Source of the DNA: Hymenobacter radiodurans
Lineage (GTDB): Bacteria; Bacteroidota; Bacteroidia; Cytophagales; Hymenobacteraceae
Length of the DNA stretch: 64,000 bases
Reading direction: 5' to 3'
NCBI RefSeq assembly: GCF_004355185.1
Contig: NZ_CP037922.1
Coordinates: forward strand, 4,310,001-4,374,000
Positions 56,869-64,000 of the stretch are shown one piece after another (positions within the stretch are counted from its first letter, which is position 1; each line of letters opens with the position of its first letter). The notes beneath the pieces were generated by a model. That model had not been told where the DNA came from, made no database searches, and saw only the letters and a list, made by a program, of their open reading frames with translations. The translations under genes were made by a program, and so were the position numbers.

Positions 56869-57759
56869 TTAAAAGCTCCACAAATTGTATTCGTACTCAA
56901 TCAAGTCAGCAGCAGCTTGTTGCGAGGCTAGAATACCTTGCTGTTGGCTACCATAGATCTCATCCAGACGAGCATCGCTTGGGTTAGAAACTTGAACGAT
57001 ATACGAGTTAAACAACCATAGCTCAAATGCGTCGGCCAAGTTCTTGTGCTGAGCGTCATTCTGAGGGTTGAACCAGATAGCCTTATCAGGATTGTTACGG
57101 AACATCTTCACCAGATCACTGTACTTGAATGTGCCAATCTCTTTTTCAATGCCCGAGGTATTCGAGCTAAGAGTGGATGGCACCAACAACGTGATGGTTT
57201 TGATGTCATGATACATCCGCGACCGTTTCTTGTCGAAGATCATATCTTCCTTCAACTCCATTTGATACAGATCCTTGTAGCGATATTCGTAGCTAGCTGG
57301 TGCACCGGCTACGGCGGGAGCACTGGTTCCAGCGGCTGGTTTAGCCGCTGGAGCGCCCCAACCGTCGTCATTTGCGCCAGCATCTGCCTCAGTGAAGCCA
57401 GCAGCCTTTTCTTCGTCGCTAAGTTCATTAGCCGACTCAGCAAATGACATATTAGCTAAAACCTCAGCAGGCGTGAAAGTGCTTGTCAAAGAATCGTTGC
57501 GATAAGCCTGAATTTCACCGCGCTTTACTGCCTCAAGGATAACTTTACTGATTTCCTTGCCCTCGGAGAACATCGGCTTATTCTGCTTTTCACGCAAATC
57601 AACAGCCCGAGTTATCGTCTTACTGAACATAATGTCCGAGTTCGGGATAGGTCGGTGCGAGCCATTACTACTCGCAGTAGTGGATTGCTCCTGAGCCGAA
57701 GCTGTCAATGACAGTGTAAGGCCGGCGGCCAGAGCAGCGAATGAAAGGAATTTATTCAT
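56869..57759 (-). CDS. gldN: Gliding motility / T9SS protein GldN
   Basis: A 296-residue periplasmic protein with a signal peptide (FLSFAALAAGLTLSLTASAQ). It contains SNGSHRPIPNSDIMFSKTITRAVDLREKQNKPMF, the conserved GldN start, and later YRYKDLYQMELKEDMIFDKKRSRMYHDIKTITLLVP. GldN forms an outer ring with GldK in the T9SS core. It is the last gene of gldK-L-M-N, 46 bases after gldM, before the palindromic terminator. Confidence 0.92.
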   Translation of the reverse strand: MNKFLSFAALAAGLTLSLTASAQEQSTTASSNGSHRPIPNSDIMFSKTITRAVDLREKQNKPMFSEGKEISKVILEAVKRGEIQAYRNDSLTSTFTPAEVLANMSFAESANELSDEEKAAGFTEADAGANDDGWGAPAAKPAAGTSAPAVAGAPASYEYRYKDLYQMELKEDMIFDKKRSRMYHDIKTITLLVPSTLSSNTSGIEKEIGTFKYSDLVKMFRNNPDKAIWFNPQNDAQHKNLADAFELWLFNSYIVQVSNPSDARLDEIYGSQQQGILASQQAAADLIEYEYNLWSF

Positions 57760-57805
57760 ACCGTGATAAGCAATTAAAAGCGACGGTTAGTTCAGGAGAG
57801 AGCGA

Positions 57806-59389
57806 CTAGACGAGCGGGATGTTGAACTGCTTCGACACCTTCACTTCTTCCTGCTGATTTTGGAAATTCAAACGGCGAACTTCCTTTACTTCGATGTACA
57901 GACGGTCGCCTTCACGAGCCGAGTTTACTACATCATTCAAGTTAGCATCTGGGCCATTGATAGTACGAGCTGGCATGGCTGGACGCTTACCACGAACCAA
58001 TGTAATCTCATACTGTGTCACACGATAACGAGCATCTTCAGGCAAGAAAGTCTGGAAACCAGCATCTGGAATTGCCTTTAGGCTCATGTTGCGCACTGCA
58101 GTAATAGGTGTGCCTTGCTTCTCATTAGCCTCACGCCCGCCTACGATGCACTTAATTTCAGGCTTTGGAATGGGTCGCACTTCGAAGGTTTGCGAGCCAA
58201 TAGCATTACCGTTGCTGCTTACGCTCAAGGTTACTTGCTTAGCATTTGGCACCAAGGTGATGTCACCAGTCTTAGAACCAGGAATCGCTTGTGCACCGGA
58301 AGCAGAGAAGCTTGGCTTGTACTGAGCACCCAAAGCAGGTACCTGTACATTTAGCTTGTTACCGCACTTGAAGTACAAAGCTTGTACTGAAGCAGATTGA
58401 ATCTGCATTACAGGCTTCGTTACAGTATAGGAAACAGGCACTTTGAAAGTAGTATCGCGGCCATTCTGCTTGAAACGAACCGTGCCAATCCATTGCTTCT
58501 TAGCGTTACCGGCAGCATCAAATCCACCAGGAGTAGCTGTGAACTCTACCTTGCCTTTTCCGTCAGGACCCACTGGAATGGGTGTACCATTCATAGTCAT
58601 GGTGGGTCGCAACGTGCTGGCAGAAGCCGTCAGGAACAACTCTGCTTTGTACTTAGTACCGGCAGCTACTGTGTTAGACTCAGCACTAGCAAATGCGCCT
58701 ACTTTATCAAAAACGATGGTTTGGGCACCAACTTTTGCTCCTAGAGCGCTCAAGGCATCAGCCTCAAGCTTCAACACTTCCGTTTCTTTCTGAGAAAGCA
58801 CAGCCAAAGCAGCTACTAATGGTGTATTCTCGAAGTTCAGCTCAGCGAAGTTTTTATTCTTCTGCTCTGGGTCGATCACCATTGGATCCTCTTTAGCATC
58901 AAGAGCCAGTGGAGCAGCATTAGGAACATACTGCTTAATATATTCTGAGTATTTATTCAACTCATCCTTCATAGGATAGGCTGCGCCGTTGCGGTTGCCA
59001 CCTAACATTGTGATGGCTACTTTATCTTCGGCACTCATGTTCTTGTACTCATTTTTGCCTTTGGTATTCTCCGTCGACGTAACGAGTTTGTCACGAACAT
59101 CACGCAGATATGCCACCATTTTGGCCGTCTGCTGGCGTACTTCTTCGCTTTGCTTTAGCACAGCTAGGTCACGTGCTTGGTTCTGATTTTTTTGGACGGT
59201 TGCAGCAATACCTTTTACTGTATTCGCATTAGCGGTGGAAGTCTTATCGTTGACACCCAGCAAGCTATCATCCAGAAATTTAAACTTCAGCAATATTGCT
59301 GAGTTGACTTGTAGGGCCAGAAGAGCAGTCAGTACCAAGTACATCATGCCGATCATCTTCTGCCGTGGAGTCTCTTTTGCTCCCGCCAT
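57806..59389 (-). CDS. gldM: Gliding motility / T9SS protein GldM
   Basis: A 527-residue protein with one N-terminal membrane helix (MIGMMYLVLTALLALQVNSAILLKF) preceded by KETPRQKM, as in GldM. The remaining periplasmic part is mostly helical and beta domains. GldM pairs with GldL as the proton-driven inner-membrane motor of the T9SS and reaches toward GldK/GldN. The conserved acidic pattern of the GldM helix is not visible as such, since the key acidic residue of the pair is in GldL. It follows gldL by 60 bases. Confidence 0.93.
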   Translation of the reverse strand: MAGAKETPRQKMIGMMYLVLTALLALQVNSAILLKFKFLDDSLLGVNDKTSTANANTVKGIAATVQKNQNQARDLAVLKQSEEVRQQTAKMVAYLRDVRDKLVTSTENTKGKNEYKNMSAEDKVAITMLGGNRNGAAYPMKDELNKYSEYIKQYVPNAAPLALDAKEDPMVIDPEQKNKNFAELNFENTPLVAALAVLSQKETEVLKLEADALSALGAKVGAQTIVFDKVGAFASAESNTVAAGTKYKAELFLTASASTLRPTMTMNGTPIPVGPDGKGKVEFTATPGGFDAAGNAKKQWIGTVRFKQNGRDTTFKVPVSYTVTKPVMQIQSASVQALYFKCGNKLNVQVPALGAQYKPSFSASGAQAIPGSKTGDITLVPNAKQVTLSVSSNGNAIGSQTFEVRPIPKPEIKCIVGGREANEKQGTPITAVRNMSLKAIPDAGFQTFLPEDARYRVTQYEITLVRGKRPAMPARTINGPDANLNDVVNSAREGDRLYIEVKEVRRLNFQNQQEEVKVSKQFNIPLV

Positions 59390-59449
59390 TGTATTTTGCT
59401 AATCTATAACTGTGTGGACAGAACCCTTTTGGCTATGGTAGTATAAATA

Positions 59450-60256
59450 CTAGCTAGTAGCGCGCATCGCGTTCAGCATATTGCCATAGACGCGGTTGAG
59501 GGAATGAAGATTGGTAGTAAGGCTAGTAACCTCTTGCTTGAACTGCTCTGTCTCCTTACCAGCCTCGGTAAGGTTTTCCATCGCCTGGCTCAACGTGCCA
59601 TAGAACTTGTTCATAGATTTGAGGTGCGTGTTAGCATCCTGCAATTCCATTTCATAAACTGCATTCAGAGCTCCCAGGTTCTTGGTTACGTTCTGAACTT
59701 GTAGGTGATACTCCTTCGCATCAGAAGTAGCATCTGACATAGCAGCCATAGCCTCGGCTGTGTTTGCATAAGAAGCAGTGATACGCTCAAGCGACTGGGT
59801 GGCAGTACGCACTTTCGTGGTGTACTCTTCTGTAACGTTAGTAGCTTCACCTAGTGAAGACAATTGCTGCGTAGTGTTGCTCAAACGATTCAAGCCTTCG
59901 CCTAAGGAAGATATAGCAGCAGGAGTTACGTTAGCATCCTTCAGCATATCGTCTAATTTACGAGTCAGACCTGTGCTGTTATTATTAGTAGAGAAGCTAG
60001 GATCGCCAGTGGAAGGATCATAACCTTCAGCCAATTGAGGATATACGAGACCCCAATCGGGCTCCTTGGATGTAGGTTGGAAGGCACTAAGGAAGAATAT
60101 CAGAGCTTCTGTACCTAGACCAACCATCAACATTATATCAGCACCTTTCCAGTGCAGAATTTTAAACAAAGCTCCAATGATTACGACCGCTGCCCCGATG
60201 CCATAAATCTTGGGCATGATCACATCAAAGAAGAAATTACCGCCTTTTGCTGCCAT
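59450..60256 (-). CDS. gldL: Gliding motility / T9SS protein GldL
   Basis: A 268-residue protein with two N-terminal membrane helices (IYGIGAAVVIIGALFKIL and IMLMVGLGTEALIFFLSAF). The Glu in GTEALIFF is the likely proton-path residue of the GldLM motor known from the family. The C-terminal cytoplasmic part is a long coiled-coil (SLERITASYANTAEAMAAMS, TKNLGALNAVYEMELQDAN). It lies between gldK and gldM. Confidence 0.93.
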   Translation of the reverse strand: MAAKGGNFFFDVIMPKIYGIGAAVVIIGALFKILHWKGADIMLMVGLGTEALIFFLSAFQPTSKEPDWGLVYPQLAEGYDPSTGDPSFSTNNNSTGLTRKLDDMLKDANVTPAAISSLGEGLNRLSNTTQQLSSLGEATNVTEEYTTKVRTATQSLERITASYANTAEAMAAMSDATSDAKEYHLQVQNVTKNLGALNAVYEMELQDANTHLKSMNKFYGTLSQAMENLTEAGKETEQFKQEVTSLTTNLHSLNRVYGNMLNAMRATS

Positions 60257-60336
60257 TTTAAGTAAGAATTGAAAAAAGTTGGTTGGAAAGGATGAAGAAT
60301 GTATGAAAATGTAAATGAGATAGCGTTTAGTCAGCT

Positions 60337-61356
60337 TTAGTTCAACTGGCGGTTAGTTCCCATGCCAATTTGAATCATAGCAGTGCGGAATCCGATGTAG
60401 GAGCGGGCCGAATCCTGATACTCGAAATTGCGTGTTCCTGTCTCAAGGAAATAAGCAATGTCTTTCCAAGAACCGCCACGTACTACTTTGCGGGGCTCGT
60501 TATCATCAGGGTTAGTGGGGTTCATATCCCAAACCACTGGTACAGAAGCCTCCATGTATGCGTCGTCGCACCATTCGGCTACGTTGCCCGACATATCGTA
60601 CAAACCGAAGTCATTAGGAAAGAAACTACCTACGGCTGAGGTGTAAGCATATCCATCGCTGGCATAGTCGCCACGACCTGGCTTAAAGTTGGCTAACATG
60701 CAACCCTTAGAGTTACGCAGATAAGGTCCACCCCAAGGATATGTAGCTAAATCGCGACCCCCACGAGCAGCATACTCCCATTCAGCTTCTGAAGGCAAAC
60801 GAAAGTTAGGCGTTGGGGCTGAGCCAGCTTCCTCATTGGCCGCATTCTTATGCTTAGTGCGCCAGTTACAGAAATATTTAGCTGCAAACCAATCGACACC
60901 GACTACTGGGTAATCATCGAAAGCTGGATGAGTGTAGTAATACTCCATAAGCGGATCCCCCATATGATACGTGAAGTCACGTACCCATACTGTAGTATCC
61001 GGGTAGAGTTCCGTCATCACATATTCCTCACCCAACACATCAATTGAATCCTGCCGAATGGCATTCATGAACTGCCGATACTCGTTGTTGGTGATTTCGG
61101 TCTCATCCATGTAAAAGCCGGCTATTGTCACCTGCTTATTCATGTTGACCATAGAAGCTGATATATCCTGATCAGTCTGGCCCATATGGAATGTGCCTCC
61201 TGGGCAAGGAACCATACCGAAGGGCACTTCCTGCGGATTAAAATCTGGACGGTCCTCCGCTCCAACCAGGTCACCCTGCGGTCCTTTGCCAAAACCACAG
61301 CCTCCCATTAACAACGCTGAAAAAGCGACAAGAGGCAATTTGAGAAACTTATTCAT
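60337..61356 (-). CDS. gldK: Gliding motility / T9SS lipoprotein GldK
   Basis: A 339-residue formylglycine-generating-enzyme-like lipoprotein. The signal is LKLPLVAFSALLMGGCGFG, with the lipobox Cys near residue 20. The fold is the FGE/sulfatase-modifying type: PGGTFHMGQTDQD, FYMDETEITNNEYRQFMN, LPSEAEWEYAARGG, DMSGNVAEWCDD and VVRGGSWKD. GldK forms the outer ring with GldN at the outer membrane; it is structural and not thought to act as an enzyme. The ATG at 61356 gives the proper signal; an upstream ATG at 61392 adds 12 residues. It is the first gene of gldKLMN. Confidence 0.93.
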   Translation of the reverse strand: MNKFLKLPLVAFSALLMGGCGFGKGPQGDLVGAEDRPDFNPQEVPFGMVPCPGGTFHMGQTDQDISASMVNMNKQVTIAGFYMDETEITNNEYRQFMNAIRQDSIDVLGEEYVMTELYPDTTVWVRDFTYHMGDPLMEYYYTHPAFDDYPVVGVDWFAAKYFCNWRTKHKNAANEEAGSAPTPNFRLPSEAEWEYAARGGRDLATYPWGGPYLRNSKGCMLANFKPGRGDYASDGYAYTSAVGSFFPNDFGLYDMSGNVAEWCDDAYMEASVPVVWDMNPTNPDDNEPRKVVRGGSWKDIAYFLETGTRNFEYQDSARSYIGFRTAMIQIGMGTNRQLN

Positions 61357-61581
61357 GTGAAGTTTAAAAAGACTATTGGGCGGCGATACCAAAAGATTAC
61401 AATTTTACAATTGGCAAACTTAGCAACTGATGTGACTATTAGCAAGGTTCGTGCCCGAGCTGAAGGCAACATTTAAATAGTAGATAAAGCTCCTACTCAT
61501 ATAATAAAAATAGAGCCAGAATGGGCATCCATTTTATAAAGTTGCTTTAACTCACTGAATACAAATAAATTTTCTAATTTT

Positions 61582-62574
61582 TTAGAAACTATACCGGGGC
61601 GTACGGATTGCAGGGCGAGTAGCAGGTCCCATTTTAGGTAAGCGATATGAGAGCATTATTTCATGTGAACTAAATGCCCTTGCATCTTGATTAAATGCAA
61701 CTAAATCAAACGCATAACCCACGCGGAACGAGTTGCTTTCTGCAAAACTCATGCCTAGTTGACCAGTGAAAGATTCTCCGTAACGATACCCTACGCCCGC
61801 CCAGTATTTTTCCTGCAAAGTTGCCCGTGCTCCTACTTCAAAAGAGTTGTTGTCGAAAGTAAACTTATCATCATCACCAAACTCTCCTGGCAGAACCAAT
61901 TTACCAATGACAGTGGGTGTTACAACAACGGAGGAACTAACCTCAATATTGTAACCCGCTGTTAAGTAAGCATGATTCTCTCCGATATACGATGCGGTTC
62001 GCTGGCTGCTCTCTGTCTGAAACTGATAGCGTGACCTCAACAGGTTATTAACACTTAGGCCCACATAAAATTTAGGAGCCTCATACCATATTCCTGCGCC
62101 TGCATCGATCTTACTATCAGAACTTTCAAAAGGCACACTCGGATCGTCTGCGTCATTTGCCCGATATGTACCCTTGCCTAAGTTATTGAAGATTCCTTGA
62201 GCGCCGATACCTAACAAGCCTTCTCCAAGCTTAAAATGTTTTGAATAAGATAGCGCCGCAGTCGTTACGCTGGCTTCTCCTATAGTATTGCGATAAATAT
62301 TTACTCCTATACCACCACCTAAAATGCGAACAGGAGTAGAAGCGGATAACAAGAAGGTACGGTCATTACCCCCTGGATCAAAGGTTCCGCCGTAATTAAA
62401 GTACTGCTCCCGTACTATAGTTAAAACTTCCCCTTGTCCTTTAATTCCTGCATAAGCAGGGTTCAGAAACATGCCATTAAACCCGTAATGACTGAATTGA
62501 GGCTGCTGTTGGGCAACGACAGTGCCAGTGGCTGCTAAAAGCAGAACCATAGCACCTAGTATAGATCTCTTCAT
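61582..62574 (-). CDS. PorP/SprF-family T9SS outer-membrane protein
   Basis: A 330-residue beta-barrel-type protein with a signal peptide (ILGAMVLLLAATGTVVAQQ). It opens with QPQFSHYGFNGMFLNPAYAG, the signature of the PorP/SprF family, and ends in a beta-rich part with ALEVG-like repeats and alternating hydrophobic strands (FRVGYAFDLVAF, HEIMLSYRLP). PorP binds a peptidoglycan-linked partner and is needed for T9SS in Porphyromonas. The ATG at 62574 yields the signal; an in-frame ATG 39 bases upstream is less likely. It lies 225 bases before gldK. Confidence 0.9.
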   Translation of the reverse strand: MKRSILGAMVLLLAATGTVVAQQQPQFSHYGFNGMFLNPAYAGIKGQGEVLTIVREQYFNYGGTFDPGGNDRTFLLSASTPVRILGGGIGVNIYRNTIGEASVTTAALSYSKHFKLGEGLLGIGAQGIFNNLGKGTYRANDADDPSVPFESSDSKIDAGAGIWYEAPKFYVGLSVNNLLRSRYQFQTESSQRTASYIGENHAYLTAGYNIEVSSSVVVTPTVIGKLVLPGEFGDDDKFTFDNNSFEVGARATLQEKYWAGVGYRYGESFTGQLGMSFAESNSFRVGYAFDLVAFNQDARAFSSHEIMLSYRLPKMGPATRPAIRTPRYSF

Positions 62575-62714
62575 ATAGGCACCCAATTTTAGCGCAGATT
62601 TCAAGTAGGACATAATACCCTACGTAACTGATTCCAAATCTATGGAAAAAAGTCTGCGCATCAAACGAGCTACCCACGGGGGTTAGTGCCTAAAAATGCC
62701 TCTGCTATTCTATT

Positions 62715-63545
62715 TTAAGCGTTTTGTTTATCGGTCTTATTCTTCTCTTTTCCGGCATCAGGTCCGTAGTGGTAACGGATATACTGCTCAATGGCACCTG
62801 TCATAGAAGGAGCATTGGGATGCGGAGCCTCAATATCCAACTCTAGGCCAGCATCAATCACAGCTTTGGCTGTAGTGGGGCCAAACGCGGCAATGCGAGT
62901 ACCATTTTGCTCAAAGTCAGGAAAGTTGACGAATAGCGAACTGATTCCGGAGGGGCTGAAGAAAGCAATACAATCGTATTTTACATCCGTCAGATCCGAA
63001 AGATCACTAGCCACGGTACGGTAAATCACTGCCTCTGTAAACTTAAAGTTATTGGCCCTCATAAACTCTGGAAGATCATCCTTACGGATATCAGAGCAGG
63101 GATACAAAAACTTTTCGCTTTTATGCTTTTTGATTACATCAAACAAGTCAGATGCCGTACGCTGGCCCACAAAGAGCTTACGCTTACGCAGGACAATGTA
63201 CTTCTGCAGGTAATTAGCAGTTTGCTCTGAAATGCAGAAATACTTCATCTCAGCAGGCATTTCCAGCTTTGCTTCTTGGCAAATACGGAAAAAATGATCT
63301 ACTGCGTTACGGCTCGTAAAGATAACGGCTGTGTACTCAGCGATATTGATTTTATCCTTGCGAAAATCCTTGTAAGAGACTGGCTCTACTTGGATAAATT
63401 CCCGGAAATCGACCTTGATGCCATACTTATCAGCAATTGCGAAGTAGGGTGATACATCGCCCGTTGGTTTTGGCTGGGTGACAAGAATGCTGGAGATACG
63501 CTTGGCGTGTCGGCCCGTCCCCGGTTTGTCTTTGCTCTCGGCCAT
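62715..63545 (-). CDS. hemD: Uroporphyrinogen-III synthase-family protein
   Basis: A 276-residue protein of the HemD family, which closes hydroxymethylbilane into uroporphyrinogen III for haem. Two Rossmann-like halves are visible: SILVTQP, AVIFTSRNAVDHFF, FLYPCSDIRKDDLPEFMRANN, then CIAFFSPSGISSLF and IAAFGPTTAKAVIDAGL. A HemD-like gene beside porP-gldKLMN is a frequent Bacteroidetes arrangement. The C terminus is Lys-rich and charged. Other haem genes are not in the window. Whether it is enzymatic or has a secretion-linked role here is open. Confidence 0.87.
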   Translation of the reverse strand: MAESKDKPGTGRHAKRISSILVTQPKPTGDVSPYFAIADKYGIKVDFREFIQVEPVSYKDFRKDKINIAEYTAVIFTSRNAVDHFFRICQEAKLEMPAEMKYFCISEQTANYLQKYIVLRKRKLFVGQRTASDLFDVIKKHKSEKFLYPCSDIRKDDLPEFMRANNFKFTEAVIYRTVASDLSDLTDVKYDCIAFFSPSGISSLFVNFPDFEQNGTRIAAFGPTTAKAVIDAGLELDIEAPHPNAPSMTGAIEQYIRYHYGPDAGKEKNKTDKQNA

Positions 63546-63623
63546 AGAGGGTGGGTGAATGGGTATTTTTGGAGCGATAAAAAAGTGTGCAAAACGCGGC
63601 TCTGCGGCCCGCGTTCAATAATA

Positions 63624-64000
63624 TCAGTAAGTAAAAACGATCAACTTAAGCAATATGGTAAGAGGTATTACTTCTGTGGCGCAAAGGTACGAAAACAAAT
63701 GTAAATTAAGGAGGGATGTCCGACTATGTAGAGTACGCGTAACCCGCAGCATTGTCCCGACCAACATCAAGGAAACCACCCCATTGGATATCCATAGTAC
63801 TGTTTCAGGTAGGGTTTGATTGAGGGCTAGATAAAAGAGCATCACGATAGGTAAAAATAGACCCATGAATAGAATTGTGCGCACAAACTCACGGTACTGC
63901 ACCATTACCAATGGAGTAACGTCGAAGATGTAGCCCATTAGCTCCAAAAAGAGGTATTTGCCAAATACAAATGCAGCTACTAAGGCAGCGTAGAGCAGAA
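63624..64000 (-). CDS. DUF4271 membrane protein (5' end outside window)
   Basis: The C-terminal 125 residues of a membrane protein continue to the right edge. Visible helices are about VRTILFMGLFLPIVMLFYLAL, VLWISNGVVSLMLVGTML and the terminal EVIPLTILLKLIVF. Before hemD-porP-gldK in Bacteroidetes there is often a DUF4271 protein, and the C-terminal pattern with HLFSYLCATEVIPL agrees. It lies 78 bases upstream of hemD on the same strand. Function is unknown. Confidence 0.75.
   Translation of the reverse strand, partial: LLYAALVAAFVFGKYLFLELMGYIFDVTPLVMVQYREFVRTILFMGLFLPIVMLFYLALNQTLPETVLWISNGVVSLMLVGTMLRVTRTLHSRTSLLNLHLFSYLCATEVIPLTILLKLIVFTY

Noticed and set aside
1..64000. CRISPR array, insertion sequence, prophage or integrative element
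   Set aside because: No direct-repeat array, transposase, integrase or phage gene was seen; repeats found are short dispersed motifs and terminators.

Overview
The window looks like chromosome from a Bacteroidetes of the Cytophagales, most likely Hymenobacter or a close relative. It carries type IX secretion/gliding genes (gldKLMN, porP/sprF-like, porW/sprE-like), an ATP synthase operon without atpD/atpC, Bacteroidetes-only families (DUF4230, DUF4834, DUF4271), -7 boxes of the form TAnnTTTG, and moderately high G+C. The genus is an inference from family resemblance. I see no insertion sequence, prophage, CRISPR array or rRNA.

Layout. 1-5.8 kb: 5' part of a murF-type ligase, an EamA/RarD transporter, recX, and catalase divergent from an OxyR regulator, then a DUF4230 protein. 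5.9-11.3 kb: a PLP enzyme, a YfhO-like membrane protein, DUF4834, an FkbM methyltransferase and an unknown membrane protein, all on the minus strand. 11.4-20.9 kb: tRNA-Thr(CGT), a multi-PAS histidine kinase, a Fur-family repressor, a fasciclin protein, a Ser/Gly/Tyr-rich protein, an SDR, a metallopeptidase-like protein, an NlpC/P60 hydrolase, a YkvA protein and an ACP-like protein. 21-28 kb: a tetR-tolC-adaptor-RND efflux operon with a clear candidate operator. 28.2-33.2 kb: ispF, M28 peptidase, lutB, a channel-like membrane protein. 33.3-43 kb: serine dehydratase, msrB, an unknown protein, nnrDE, a UbiA-like protein, DUF6766, ppa, a PafA-type phosphatase, a HAD phosphatase. 43-49.1 kb: atpZ, an AtpI-like gene and atpB-E-F-H-A-G. 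49.3-56.8 kb: porW/sprE, PBP1A, uvrC. 56.8-64 kb: DUF4271, hemD, porP/sprF, gldK-L-M-N on the minus strand.

Two window-wide signals matter most. First, a short motif (three A/T bases, then GCCCCC or GCCCCCC) is far more common than base composition predicts. It occurs singly inside genes and as inverted pairs forming most of the intrinsic terminators, the arrangement known for DNA uptake sequences of Neisseria and Pasteurellaceae. Second, nine genes are interrupted as read by eleven one-base contractions of homopolymers, ten of them in G/C runs and mostly within copies of that motif. Restoring one base at each site gives full-length proteins of normal family size. Several hairpin terminators also show 6-versus-5 arm asymmetry, so base-calling errors are the simplest explanation. 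I annotate these genes as single CDSs and mark where the frame breaks.

Functionally, the secretion genes encode the T9SS motor and core (GldKLMN) with two accessory components. The OxyR-catalase pair is a peroxide response, the tetR operon is a self-regulated efflux system, and the remainder is mostly housekeeping: cell wall, DNA repair, ATP synthesis and metabolite repair.
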